Assembly (NCBI GenBank): GCA_963702445.1
Contig: CAVPCZ010000012.1
Span: forward strand, 62,001 to 126,000
DNA from: CAVPCZ01 sp963702445
Lineage (GTDB): Bacteria > Bacteroidota > Ignavibacteria > UBA10030 > UBA6906
Direction: 5' to 3'
Length of the DNA stretch: 64,000 bases
Numbering within the stretch: the first letter of the stretch is position 1; the number at the start of each line of letters is the position of its first letter. Position numbers and translations under genes: made by a program. Positions 8,539-17,231 of this stretch are shown here, piece after piece. The notes below the pieces were generated by a model. That model was given only the letters and a program-made list of their open reading frames with translations. It made no database searches and was not told the origin of the DNA.

Positions 8539-8570
8539 CGGTCCGGGGGTATTTGACAATCGCCGGACCG
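8539..8570 (-). promoter_or_regulatory. Hairpin between pstS and pstC
   Basis: A perfect 8-base inverted repeat (CGGTCCGG / CCGGACCG) with a 16-base loop lies in the short gap between pstS and pstC, with no T-run after it. Such intercistronic hairpins after binding-protein genes often protect the upstream message from 3' decay. That would explain high PstS relative to permease; this role is inferred. Confidence 0.5.
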
Positions 8571-8598
8571 CGACACTCTGCAAAGCGGACAACCTGAA

Positions 8599-9426
8599 CT
8601 ACCGTATGGGAAAGTACCCCACCTGACTGACAACCGCCTGGCCCTCGTCGCCCAGGATCCAGTCGATGTACTCCTTCATTTTGCCTGTCGGTTTGTTCTT
8701 CACATAGAGGTACAGGAACCTGGTCACCGGATAGTCGCCGTTTTTGATGTTTTCCACCGTCGGCGCGTAGGCAACGGACCCATCGTCTTTTTTGATCTTG
8801 ACCTCACGTATACCCGCACCGTATGCCGCTCCACCGTAACCGATGCCATTCTTGTCTTTGGACACGGCGTTCACCACTGCCGCCGTTCCGGGCATGCTCT
8901 GCATGGAGGCGCTGTAATCCTCTCCCAGCAATACGTTGTCCCGGAAGTAAACATAGGTTCCGGAGTTGTTTTCGCGGCCGTACAGAATGATCGGCGCATC
9001 CGGTCCGCCCAGCGCTTTCCAGCTGGTGATCTTGCCGGTGTAGATGTCCTTCACCTGCTGAAGGGAGAGCTCGGCAAGGGGGTTGCTCTGATTCACGTAC
9101 ACGGACAGACCATCCTGGGCCGTCTTAATCTCAACGCCGCGGCTTCCGAACCGCTGCTTCAGCTTATCCCGCTCGCTCGGCTTCATCGGCCGGGAGGAGG
9201 CACAGATGTCCGTCGTGCCGTTGATCAGTGCGGAGATCCCCGTACCGGATCCTCCGCCGGTCACCTGAATGGTCACGTCGGAATGCGCGGCCATGTACTT
9301 CTCCGCCCAGCGCTGGGCAAGGATCACCATCGTATCGGACCCCTTGACCGTGATCTTTTCCTGGCTGAGCAGGGGTGCGTTCACAAGCACGCAGCCGAGC
9401 GCCAGTAGTGTGAGAATGGATTTCAT
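8599..9426 (-). CDS. pstS: Periplasmic phosphate-binding protein PstS
   Basis: 275 residues with AAGGAG 8-9 bases before the ATG. Residues 1 to about 21 form a cleavable signal peptide (basic start, hydrophobic core, LLSQ). The mature protein opens with ITVKGSDTMVIL and has GGGSGTGISALINGTTDICASS split over two segments, the phosphate-binding loops of the PstS family. It captures phosphate in the periplasm and delivers it to PstCA. It lies between the outer-membrane porin and pstC in the operon. There is no lipobox, so it is soluble rather than a lipoprotein. Confidence 0.96.
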   Translation of the reverse strand: MKSILTLLALGCVLVNAPLLSQEKITVKGSDTMVILAQRWAEKYMAAHSDVTIQVTGGGSGTGISALINGTTDICASSRPMKPSERDKLKQRFGSRGVEIKTAQDGLSVYVNQSNPLAELSLQQVKDIYTGKITSWKALGGPDAPIILYGRENNSGTYVYFRDNVLLGEDYSASMQSMPGTAAVVNAVSKDKNGIGYGGAAYGAGIREVKIKKDDGSVAYAPTVENIKNGDYPVTRFLYLYVKNKPTGKMKEYIDWILGDEGQAVVSQVGYFPIR

Positions 9427-9469
9427 TGATTCAACTCTCCTTATGAAGTCGTCTGATGATTGATATGCG

Positions 9470-10822
9470 TTAGAATTTGTACTGCACGCGGAAGGTAAAC
9501 ACGTTGTCGCTCACATCCTCGCTGTACAAAGCCAGCGGTGAGGTGGTGTTGGCAAGGTTCACCAGTTTCTCGTTGGTCACCATTTCGTAGTAGAACACGA
9601 ACTTCACGTTGTCGTCCCAGTGATGAATCCACCCGAGCCCGAGTGTGCTGTACTTCAGATCGGTCGCATTCAGACCGAGCGACCCGGTAGTGTTGCTCGC
9701 AACAAAATCCGCTCCGCTCACCTTTGAGTTTGGATCGTAGATGTCGTACTTGAGGACGAACTGGTTTGCATTGCCGATATTCTGGATATAACTCAGATAC
9801 CAGCCGGAGAAATCGCGTTGATAAATCCCCGACGCAAACTGGGTAGGTGTGCTGATGGAAGTGGCTGATGTCCCGGCCTGCTTGCCGAAGATATACTCAC
9901 CACGAAGAATCATGCCGCCCAGAACCGGGAGGTCATAGTAGAGCTGGGCGTCAACACCCAAATACTGGCGCGGCACTCCCGCGCTGAGGTTGGTAGCCGT
10001 CGAGTCCACCGCGTATCCCGGTGTACCGTCGGCCAGAGTCCCCGATGTGTACAGATACCTGGTGTTGTTGCGGACATTTCCAAAATAGCCTGACACGCCG
10101 AGATCGAGCGCAAGACCGATCTCGTCAAAGGGGATCTGATACGACACGTGGCCGATAATATCCTTGAAGTTGTCAAATTCATTGGCGGTCGGACCCGAGC
10201 CATTGAAGATCCCGACATCAACACGCATCATGCTGAGCGGTCCCATCTGCGGCGCATAGAAGAGTTTCGCACCCAGTTCCCGCTCACCGGGGAACAACGT
10301 CTGAAAGAGGCGCGACCGCTCCGGAGACTCGCGGCTGCTGGAAGAATAGGAGATCTCATAACCGAAAGGACGGTCAAACACGCCCATCTGGAACCCGAAC
10401 GCCTTTGTCCAGGGCTCGGTCACCATCACATACGCATCTTTCAAGGTGAATCCGGACTGGATGGCGTCGATCTGGAACACGAACTGGGTCAGGACGTTGT
10501 CATAGGTGACCTTCACGCGAGCACGCCGTACCTGGAACACACTTTTCGTGTTCGCCGGAAACAGTCCGCCCGAAAACACACCGATGTTGTAGGGGGCGTT
10601 GATGACGTCGGTGTAACGATACTGTGGCTGCATGTAACCCGATATCTTGATCTTGCGGAGCGCATCCACATAGCCCCGGTATTCGGTGAACGAGTCGCTC
10701 AGCCCGGTGAGGGCTCCCTTTACTTCCTCAAGCTCTTCCTTGGAAACGGGTTTATCCTGGGTCCAACCCATGCTCTGACACAGGAGCGTCAGAGTCCCTA
10801 ACAACATGAGCAGTTTCTTCAC
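9470..10822 (-). CDS. Outer-membrane phosphate-selective porin (OprO/OprP-like)
   Basis: 450 residues from a GTG at 10822, chosen because AGGAAGGG lies about 9 bases upstream and a signal peptide then starts the protein (VKKLLMLLGTLTLL). After cleavage comes a short helical stretch (KEELEEVKGALTGLSDSF), then SGYMQPQYRY, which opens a beta-barrel of alternating strands. The barrel ends with a C-terminal aromatic strand (FRVQYKF). This matches porins of the OprO/OprP group. As first gene of the pst operon behind a Pho-box-like array, it most likely brings phosphate or polyphosphate across the outer membrane. Specificity is inferred from context. Confidence 0.88.
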   Translation of the reverse strand: MKKLLMLLGTLTLLCQSMGWTQDKPVSKEELEEVKGALTGLSDSFTEYRGYVDALRKIKISGYMQPQYRYTDVINAPYNIGVFSGGLFPANTKSVFQVRRARVKVTYDNVLTQFVFQIDAIQSGFTLKDAYVMVTEPWTKAFGFQMGVFDRPFGYEISYSSSSRESPERSRLFQTLFPGERELGAKLFYAPQMGPLSMMRVDVGIFNGSGPTANEFDNFKDIIGHVSYQIPFDEIGLALDLGVSGYFGNVRNNTRYLYTSGTLADGTPGYAVDSTATNLSAGVPRQYLGVDAQLYYDLPVLGGMILRGEYIFGKQAGTSATSISTPTQFASGIYQRDFSGWYLSYIQNIGNANQFVLKYDIYDPNSKVSGADFVASNTTGSLGLNATDLKYSTLGLGWIHHWDDNVKFVFYYEMVTNEKLVNLANTTSPLALYSEDVSDNVFTFRVQYKF

Positions 10823-10905
10823 AATTGTGTCCCTTCCTGATTCTTCTTGTCTTCGGTGCAATACACCGGGCAGTCTATCCACACCGGGGGCACTGATACG
10901 AACCT

Positions 10906-10911
10906 AAGATA
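10906..10911 (-). promoter_or_regulatory. -10-like hexamer TATCTT of the porin-pst promoter
   Basis: On the minus strand TATCTT lies exactly 19 bases after the third Pho-box unit, as TATATT does at the 1.7 kb promoter. An alternative -10, GATAAT, lies only 3 bases after the array and is less likely. Confidence 0.5.
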
Positions 10912-10919
10912 GCATTTCA

Positions 10920-10959
10920 ACATTATCTGACTGTTACCCCAGTGTTAACGAATTGTTAA
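10920..10959 (-). promoter_or_regulatory. Pho-box-like direct repeat array of the porin-pst-phoU operon
   Basis: Read on the minus strand, TTAACAA, TTAACAC and GTAACAG follow each other with 4-base spacers (units start at 10959, 10948 and 10937). A weak fourth unit, ATAATGT, covers 10926-10920. The 11-base period and TTAACA-type core match PhoP/PhoB sites. The array lies about 110 bases upstream of the porin start and in front of genes that are Pho-controlled in nearly all bacteria, which supports the assignment. Confidence 0.8.
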
Positions 10960-11018
10960 GCATATTTCCCACTCCCGCGGGGGCTTGCTTTTCCATCGGG
11001 ACACAGCTAGATTTGGAT

Positions 11019-11495
11019 ATGAAAAACCTCTGTGGCTTCAGTCTCGTTCCTCTATTCCTCAGCATCGTACTGACCGGCTGTTCCCCCTCCTTCCAGGGGA
11101 TACGCATGCGCATCCAGAACCCGCCGGTCGAGGAATCCTTCCGGAAGATCTCCCTGGCGCTTACGACGGATGGGTATGTCCTCTCGAAAGTGGATCCAGC
11201 GGCTCATCATGTCGAAACGGAATGGCGGGACATCAAGGCAAAGGAGATGTCTGAGCAGGACACCCTCCAGGTTTCTTTGTCTGCGGGCAGCCGGGCAGGG
11301 ATGATCCAAACACGGATTCTGGTCCGCCTGGAGCAACGGGGAAGGCAGTTCGACCTGTATCTGACGCCGCTCCTCCGCTATCCCAGGGGAGATGCCTGGG
11401 AGGAAAAGATCGCAGATGTACAGCACCCGCTCCGGAAGAAATGGGAGCAGGTGCTGACAAGGTTATTGGAGAAGGAAGCGAAAGAGGAAGACTGA
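11019..11495 (+). CDS. Putative lipoprotein of unknown function
   Basis: 158 residues from the ATG at 11019. The signal peptide (MKNLCGFSLVPLFLSIVL) ends in a lipobox LTGC with lipidated Cys21, so the protein is probably membrane-anchored through acyl chains. The rest is soluble, with no domain I recognise, and ends in a charged helix (KEAKEED). The longer frame upstream would bury the signal peptide and is rejected. It faces the radical SAM gene convergently; the two stop codons touch. Its promoter region is shared with the pst Pho box, but the repeats read toward pst. Confidence 0.7.
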   Translation: MKNLCGFSLVPLFLSIVLTGCSPSFQGIRMRIQNPPVEESFRKISLALTTDGYVLSKVDPAAHHVETEWRDIKAKEMSEQDTLQVSLSAGSRAGMIQTRILVRLEQRGRQFDLYLTPLLRYPRGDAWEEKIADVQHPLRKKWEQVLTRLLEKEAKEED

Positions 11496-13013
11496 CTAAA
11501 AATGCTGCTCGAACACCCGCCGGAAGTGGAATCCGTAGATGGCGAGAGTAATAGCCGTTGAAAAAAGACGCGGCCGGCGGAACAGCGACCAGAAGAAGAG
11601 CTTCCAGTAATAGAGCCGTTCTTTTCCGATGACGCCGAGAAGGAGCATCGATCGTGATAACGCGTGCAGCTGCGAAAGCCGCAGAGGCGCTTTGTGCTGC
11701 AGCAACGGTTCATGGGTCCTGAGAAAATCCGTAACCCTCTGGTAGTATTCCTTCGGGGAGTAGATCGTCGCCAGAACCTTCCTGTACCCGTCGGCAAGCA
11801 CCTGGGGGTTCATCTTCGGAATGAAGTTCATCGAAAAGTCCGTGTTGTTTCCCGTGAACACCTTCAGCAGCCTTTCCTCCTTCCCCAGCCGCTTGTGCAG
11901 CCGCGAGTTGATCGGCGCGTTGAGCAGTCCCACCATGGCCACCGCGATGCCGCTCTCTTTGATAAAATGGATCAGGGTGTCAAAGATGGACAGAGGGTCG
12001 TGGTCGAACCCCACAATGAAGCCTCCCTGGACCTGCAGGCCCGCCTTCTGAAGTGTTTTGATGCTGGCGATGAGATCCCGGTTCTTGTTGGTGATCTTTT
12101 TGCACTCCTCCAGACTCTCCGCATTGGGGGTTTCGATGCCGACGAACACCTCTTCGAACCCAGCCCGGGCCATGAGATTCAGCAGCTCGGGGTCGTCGGA
12201 GAGATTGAGGGAAGCCTCGGTCCCCAGTGTGAATGGATGGTGCATTTCGTCCATCCAGCGGATGATGCGGGGCAGGACATCGCTCTTCAGCTTCACCCTG
12301 TTCCCGATGAAGTTGTCGTCCACGAAGAAAAGATGGCCGCGCCAGCCGCACCTGTACAGGGCTTCCATTTCCGCGATCACCTGGGCGCCGGATTTCGTCC
12401 GCGGCTGGTGTCCGAAGAGGACCGTGATGTCACAGAACTCACAGTCGTACGGGCAGCCGCGAGAATACTGGATATTCATGGTGGCGTACTGACGGCTGTC
12501 GATCAGTTTCCACATGGGCAATGGAGTTGCTGCAAGATCCGCCCATGCATCGGTAGTGTACACGGGCTTGGGTGTGCCAAGCCGGAGATCGTCAAGAAAC
12601 CTTGGCAGCGTAATCTCCGCCTCATTCAGGACAAAGTGATCCACACCCTGGAACTCCTCATGGCGTGCGGTGAACAGAGGCCCCCCGGCGACAACTCTGG
12701 TTCCGAGTGCGTTGCAGCGTGCAATCACGTCCCGGGCGGATTCCGCCTGGACAGACATCCCCCCGAGAAAGACGTAGTCGGCCCAGCGGAGGTCCTTGTC
12801 TGCAAGCGCGGTCAGGTTGAGATCGACCAGCTTCTTCTCCCATTCAACAGGAAGGAGAGAGGCGACAGTCAACAAACCCAGTGGAGGTTGTCCGGCCCGT
12901 TTGGAGACGAACCGGAGGGCGTGCTTGAATGACCAGAACGTGTCCGGGTATTCGGGACAGACAAGAAGGATATTCAATCCGGGCCTCTTCGCTGATAAGA
13001 TATGAGTTGCCAT
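11496..13013 (-). CDS. B12-binding-domain radical SAM protein (DUF4070 type)
   Basis: 505 residues from the ATG at 13013, with GGAGAGG just upstream. Residues ~10-150 form a B12-binding-like Rossmann domain (ILLVCPEYPDTFW, PPLGLLTVASLLP). The radical SAM core follows with its cluster motif C187-x3-C191-x2-C194, GGFIVGFDHDP for SAM contact, and a C-terminal DUF4070-like region (FTGNNTDFSMNFIP, SPKEYYQRV). Family members include methyltransferases such as the hopanoid methylase HpnP, and many uncharacterised enzymes. No hopanoid or other biosynthetic gene lies next to it, so the substrate is unknown. The C-terminal ~60 residues are hydrophobic and basic, suggesting membrane association. Confidence 0.85.
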   Translation of the reverse strand: MATHILSAKRPGLNILLVCPEYPDTFWSFKHALRFVSKRAGQPPLGLLTVASLLPVEWEKKLVDLNLTALADKDLRWADYVFLGGMSVQAESARDVIARCNALGTRVVAGGPLFTARHEEFQGVDHFVLNEAEITLPRFLDDLRLGTPKPVYTTDAWADLAATPLPMWKLIDSRQYATMNIQYSRGCPYDCEFCDITVLFGHQPRTKSGAQVIAEMEALYRCGWRGHLFFVDDNFIGNRVKLKSDVLPRIIRWMDEMHHPFTLGTEASLNLSDDPELLNLMARAGFEEVFVGIETPNAESLEECKKITNKNRDLIASIKTLQKAGLQVQGGFIVGFDHDPLSIFDTLIHFIKESGIAVAMVGLLNAPINSRLHKRLGKEERLLKVFTGNNTDFSMNFIPKMNPQVLADGYRKVLATIYSPKEYYQRVTDFLRTHEPLLQHKAPLRLSQLHALSRSMLLLGVIGKERLYYWKLFFWSLFRRPRLFSTAITLAIYGFHFRRVFEQHF

Positions 13014-13305
13014 CCTCTCCAAACTACACAAGAGAGCACGACATCACAATCAACCAAAAGGATGAAAAAGGGACTAAACCTTCAAAGGCAGGTTCTTCCT
13101 TTTGTCAGGAAAGAGCGTTACTTTCAAGTATGCCTGCAGCCAGGGCAACAATCAGGCGGCGCAGCATCGAAGTCGGTAGTGCTCAGAGAGGAACCAGATG
13201 CCGCCGGCCCCGTCGGGAAGTCCCGAATGCCGGGCAGGCTGCCGGATGTCGGCACCGGAAAGGTCGACTGAAGGGTTCTGTTACACATAGCGTGAGGATG
13301 GAATC
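13014..13305. other. Intergenic stretch without recognised gene
   Basis: 292 bases between two divergent genes, so both promoters should lie here. The middle (about 13190-13265) is GC-rich and could fold, but I could not match it to a known riboswitch. The small open frames here lack coding character. Confidence 0.4.
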
Positions 13306-15702
13306 ATGGGATATCGAAACCGCTCGTTCATACTGTTGGCCGCAACCGTTCTCCTGTTTCTCCCCGCACAGGAATCGCCCGCCCAGCCGGCGTTTGCGGG
13401 TTCAAAAAGGGAACTCCGCGGGGTCTGGATAGCCTCGGTCCTCAACTATGACTGGCCGCTCTCCCCGACCCTCTCGCCACAACAACAACGCGATTCATTG
13501 ACAGCGCTGCTTGATCTGTTTGCCGCCACCGGTTTCAACGCCGTCTTCTTTCAGGTGCGCCCGGAGTGTGACGCGCTCTATTCCTCGCCGCTGGAACCCT
13601 GGTCGTACTGGCTCACGGGGGCGCAGGGAACCGGCCCTGCCCCGCCCTACGATCCTCTCGCGTTTGCCGTCGCAGAGGCACACGCACGCGGAATGGAACT
13701 GCATGCATGGTTCAACCCGTATCGCGCATACCGCCAGGACGTGAGCTATACGCGCCACCCGAGTCACGTGGTTCAGCAGCATCCTGAATGGGTGATCAGA
13801 TGCCCCGACGGATACTACCTGTTGAACCCCGGGCGCCCCGAAGTGCGCACTCACGTGACGAATGTGGTGTCCGACGTTGTGCGCCGGTACGGGATTGACG
13901 GTGTGCATTTCGACGATTACTTCTATCCATACCCCGAGCACAGTTTTACCAGGCAGGACTCATCGACCTGGGCGGCCGATCCGCGTGGATTCTCCTGGGA
14001 CAGCCTGGCGTACTGGAGACGGGACAACGTCAATCTGCTGATCCGTCAGGTGTACGACAGCATCCAGGCAGTCAAACCCTGGCTGAAGTTCGGGGTGAGT
14101 CCTTTCGGCATCTGGAAACCCAACGTACCAGCCGGCATCTCCGGCCTCAGCTCGTACAACGATATTTATTGCGATCCCATCGCCTGGCTGCAGGGACAAT
14201 ATGTTGACTATGTGGTTCCCCAGCTGTACTGGGCTTTCGGGGGAGGTCAGGATTATGCCACGCTGCAGACCTGGTGGGCAGGTCAGCGGAACAGCCGCCA
14301 CGTGTACTCGGGCAACGCCGACTACAAGATCAGCCAGTCCGGATGGGCTGCAAGCGAGATCACGAGACAGATTCGTTTCAATCAGACCACCGGAAACGTC
14401 CAGGGGAGCGTACAGTTCCGGGCATACAATCTTCGCACCAACGATGGCGGCATTGCGGATGCACTGACAACGGATGTGTTCAGGTATCCATCCGTTGTCC
14501 CCGTGATGAACTGGAAGGAAACCTCACCTCCGAACCCGCCGACGGGTCTCCAGATGGCGTTGAACGGTGCTTCGGGATTGTACACTCTGCGCTGGCAGGC
14601 CCCGGTTCCGGCATCAGACGGAGACACCGCCGTACGATATATCGTGTACCGCTTCAGGTCTGCCCTTCCCCTGCCGGCTGATCCGGAGAACCCGCGGAAC
14701 ATGATCATGATCACCGGCCAGAATACCGTTACACCTCCCGCGCGTGTCGACTCCGCAAACGCACAATACTCCTATGCCGTATCAGCGCTCGACAAGAACA
14801 ACAACGAAAGCGCAGTCAGCTCCATCGTGACGGCCGCTGTACCCCTCTCCCCGCCACTGCTCATGTCGCCGGCCGCGGGAAGCATGGCATACAAGAAAGG
14901 GGATCCCCTCGTCTGGCAGAGGCCGGCAGGCGCCCTCCTGTACCGCGTGCAGCTGGATAGCACCGCCGCCTTTGCCGGCGGGCAAATGCTGCTTGACGGG
15001 TTCAGCAGGGACACCTTTGCCATTCCCACCGGGCTTAAGGCAAAGAAGACGTATTACTGGCGCGTGATTGCAGGAAGTCAGGCAGCCGAGAGTCCGGTGT
15101 CGGCGGTACGCAGTTTCACCACCGGCTGGTTGCAGCCACCGGATCTTCTTTCACCGCTCAACAAGACGAGCATCACCCGTCTGCCGACATTCCGGTGGTC
15201 ACCGAACGGAGCGACATCATACAGGCTCAGGGTGATCGACAATGTGACGCGTGTGACCATACTGGACACGATGAGCGTGGACACTTCGGTCACCAGCACC
15301 ACCGTGCTCACGGCATCCAGAATATTTACGTGGAATGTCCTCTCTGTCAATCCGTTCGGGGAAAGCGATTGGTCTGCAGAGGGGCGTTTCCAGACCGGGA
15401 CGAGTGTGACAGGAGTGTCCGGAGATCCGGAGCAACCGTTCCGCTTCGGGCTGGATCAGAACTTCCCGAACCCGTTCAACCCCAGCACGGAGATCAGATA
15501 TGAAGTGGGGGAAGATGCGAAGGTGACACTACGCGTGTTTGATCTGCTCGGCCGGGAGGTGGCTCTGCTGGTGAGCGAGCGTCAACGCCCGGGGGTCTAC
15601 ACGGCGGTTTTTGAAGCAGGGCGGGCGGCCAGCGGTGTGTATGTGTACCGTCTTCAGGCGGGCAACTTCACTTCCAGCAGGAAAATGGTGATTCTGCGAT
15701 AG
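13306..15702 (+). CDS. Secreted GHL10 (DUF187) family glycoside hydrolase with T9SS sorting domain
   Basis: 798 residues. The signal peptide covers residues 1 to about 27. Residues ~34-395 match the GHL10/DUF187 TIM-barrel family: ELRGVWIASV, FNAVFFQVRPECDALY, ELHAWFNPYRA, GIDGVHFDDYFYP and YVVPQLYWAFGG. The HFDDYFYP segment holds acidic residues expected at the active site. Two fibronectin-III-like regions follow (about 410-510 and 515-700). From about residue 712 a T9SS C-terminal domain begins (LDQNFPNPFNPSTEI) and ends with SSRKMVILR. It is therefore exported, passed through the T9SS and attached to or released from the cell surface, where it probably cleaves a polysaccharide or peptidoglycan-like polymer. 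Substrate unknown. Confidence 0.88.
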   Translation: MGYRNRSFILLAATVLLFLPAQESPAQPAFAGSKRELRGVWIASVLNYDWPLSPTLSPQQQRDSLTALLDLFAATGFNAVFFQVRPECDALYSSPLEPWSYWLTGAQGTGPAPPYDPLAFAVAEAHARGMELHAWFNPYRAYRQDVSYTRHPSHVVQQHPEWVIRCPDGYYLLNPGRPEVRTHVTNVVSDVVRRYGIDGVHFDDYFYPYPEHSFTRQDSSTWAADPRGFSWDSLAYWRRDNVNLLIRQVYDSIQAVKPWLKFGVSPFGIWKPNVPAGISGLSSYNDIYCDPIAWLQGQYVDYVVPQLYWAFGGGQDYATLQTWWAGQRNSRHVYSGNADYKISQSGWAASEITRQIRFNQTTGNVQGSVQFRAYNLRTNDGGIADALTTDVFRYPSVVPVMNWKETSPPNPPTGLQMALNGASGLYTLRWQAPVPASDGDTAVRYIVYRFRSALPLPADPENPRNMIMITGQNTVTPPARVDSANAQYSYAVSALDKNNNESAVSSIVTAAVPLSPPLLMSPAAGSMAYKKGDPLVWQRPAGALLYRVQLDSTAAFAGGQMLLDGFSRDTFAIPTGLKAKKTYYWRVIAGSQAAESPVSAVRSFTTGWLQPPDLLSPLNKTSITRLPTFRWSPNGATSYRLRVIDNVTRVTILDTMSVDTSVTSTTVLTASRIFTWNVLSVNPFGESDWSAEGRFQTGTSVTGVSGDPEQPFRFGLDQNFPNPFNPSTEIRYEVGEDAKVTLRVFDLLGREVALLVSERQRPGVYTAVFEAGRAASGVYVYRLQAGNFTSSRKMVILR

Positions 15703-15713
15703 GCTCCTATCGC
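15696..15713. terminator. Small palindrome holding the stop codons of two convergent genes
   Basis: GCGATAG-GCTC-CTATCGC is a perfect 7-base stem with a 4-base loop. The TAG of the GHL10 gene lies in the left arm and the TAG of the minus-strand gene in the right arm. It may act as a weak bidirectional terminator; there is no T-run. Confidence 0.4.
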
Positions 15714-16636
15714 CGCCCGGGCTGTTGTTCGAGCTGCGCATTCGATCGCATCAGCTTCTGCACAACCTCCTGGTAGTACGGCTTTTCCTTCAGGCTTGCA
15801 TAGGAGCCGGGGAAATACGCAAGCGTGATGTCGGCACTGAGATCTTCGAACCCGTTCACGACCACCGCACAGCGCTGGTCGTGCCCGAGGCGGGTGTTGT
15901 CAATCATGGGAAAGTCAAAGAAGCCCGTCCAGAATTCGACGCTGTTGGTTTCGAAATTGCCCAGGGTGTCTTTCGGCGTTCTGATTTCCAACCGGACCTT
16001 GAGCTCCCTTGTGGTTTCGTCGGCTTCCTGAACGAAGAGGGAAAAGGTACGGGTAATTCCTTCGAGCGTGAGTGTCCCCTCCTCCAGCGCGATGCCTCCC
16101 GGGCTTGCCTTCAACGACTCCAGATCGATGATCCGGTCGAACTTGGTGCCTGCTCCTTCAAGCACAAGCAGCTGTTTCCGCGTGATCTCCGTGGCAACTC
16201 TCTGGAGTCGTTTCAGGTAGTCCTTCTTTGAGGGCTCACGGGAGTCACGTATGTGTCTGTCCAGATAGACGAAGAGCGGCTTCAGGTTGAGGGATTCATG
16301 GAAATTCTGGGAGAGAAGCTCGAGGTTGAGCACCCTCTCATCCAGCGAAACAGAACCGGGCTTAAGGAATGACTGGATCATGGAGACGAACATGTCCTTC
16401 CGGAGGGCGCTTTCGGCCTCCTCGCGCCGGCTCATCAATTCGGTGTATATGCGAACGTTTGTCTCATTGGCCTGCATCCGCTCCCGGGAGGCAGTCTCGG
16501 TGATCTCCCGGTCTTTAAGGTAGTTTGAACCGAAGAATCCGAGAATGGCAACCGTGATAGCGGTAAGCAGCCCGCCGCCGGACTGAAGAAGAACGCCCAC
16601 CTTCTCCCAGATGTCCCGTTTCTTCTCTTCGGCCAT
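15707..16636 (-). CDS. Membrane-anchored protein of unknown function
   Basis: 309 residues, ATG at 16636 with GGAG 10-11 bases upstream. A short basic/acidic N-terminus is followed by one membrane helix (about residues 20-38, GGLLTAITVAILGFFGSNYL). A long charged helical region with several arginine/glutamate clusters comes next. The C-terminal half has beta character (LEIRTPKDTLGNFETN, FEDLSADITLAYFPGSY). No known domain is recognised. It starts 2 bases after the stop of the small secreted protein upstream, so the two form an operon. It could be a membrane-tethered sensor or scaffold. Confidence 0.7.
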   Translation of the reverse strand: MAEEKKRDIWEKVGVLLQSGGGLLTAITVAILGFFGSNYLKDREITETASRERMQANETNVRIYTELMSRREEAESALRKDMFVSMIQSFLKPGSVSLDERVLNLELLSQNFHESLNLKPLFVYLDRHIRDSREPSKKDYLKRLQRVATEITRKQLLVLEGAGTKFDRIIDLESLKASPGGIALEEGTLTLEGITRTFSLFVQEADETTRELKVRLEIRTPKDTLGNFETNSVEFWTGFFDFPMIDNTRLGHDQRCAVVVNGFEDLSADITLAYFPGSYASLKEKPYYQEVVQKLMRSNAQLEQQPGRR

Positions 16637-16638
16637 GA

Positions 16639-16968
16639 CTATTTTCTCCGCAGCGTAAGCTTTTCGTTTGTTGTTTCAAGGATCCAGTCGTATCGCATCG
16701 ACTTGTCGTACGAGAAGACTTCCTGAGACGGTGCTTGATCCTTCATGTACACCGTCAACACGCATTTCCCCTTCTCCTTCACGACGATCCGGTACGATCC
16801 GAACTTGTCGGTCTCTGTTGTATCGACCTTGCCGGATTTAGCAATGGTCACCTTCACTCCCGCCGGGACGGGTTTGGTCCCGTCGGTGATGGTCCCGTAG
16901 ATCTCCCCCGCCGTCAGAGGGAAAGCAAAAAGGAGAAGCGCCATCAACACTTTGCTCATGGATTTCAT
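16639..16968 (-). CDS. Small secreted protein with carboxypeptidase-regulatory-like domain
   Basis: 109 residues with GAGGA upstream. Residues 1-20 form a signal peptide (MSKVLMALLLFAFPLTAG). The mature part is one beta-sandwich of the CarboxypepD-regulatory type (EIYGTITDGTKPVPAGVKV, DKFGSYRIVVKEKGKCVLTV). Such domains are common at the N-terminus of TonB receptors or as single periplasmic domains in this phylum. It lies 2 bases upstream of the membrane-anchored gene and probably works with it in the periplasm. Confidence 0.72.
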   Translation of the reverse strand: MKSMSKVLMALLLFAFPLTAGEIYGTITDGTKPVPAGVKVTIAKSGKVDTTETDKFGSYRIVVKEKGKCVLTVYMKDQAPSQEVFSYDKSMRYDWILETTNEKLTLRRK

Positions 16969-17115
16969 GGTGATCTGTCCTCATGCGTACCGTTGGTCTG
17001 CTTCCGCGGTGCGGATACTGATTGAAGTTACGACATCAGGGGGCGAGAATCAACGAATCAGGGTTCGAATGGAAGCTCAGGTGATGTAGCCGGCGAATCG
17101 AATATGGCCGATCAG

Positions 17116-17148
17116 AAAAGCCCCGTCTGGCCGGTGCATGGACGGAGC
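17116..17148 (-). terminator. Rho-independent terminator after the phosphoribosyltransferase-SH3 gene
   Basis: On the minus strand GCTCCGTC pairs with GACGGGGC (8 pairs, one G-T wobble) across a 12-14 base loop and is followed by TTTTCT. It lies 84 bases after the stop codon at 17232. Confidence 0.55.
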
Positions 17149-17231
17149 CCCGTCACGGCTCTGGTGTCGGCATTCCCTCCGGGCCTGAGGGGTTTGTGGA
17201 AGTTGTGAAGACCCGGCGAGAAGTCGGTTCT

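Noticed and set aside
11664..12932. 422-residue plus-strand frame
   Set aside because: Antisense to the radical SAM gene with its intact cluster motif.
13180..13270. GC-rich possible riboswitch before the GHL10 gene
   Set aside because: Only a short GGGAAG match to a cobalamin element; core boxes are absent.
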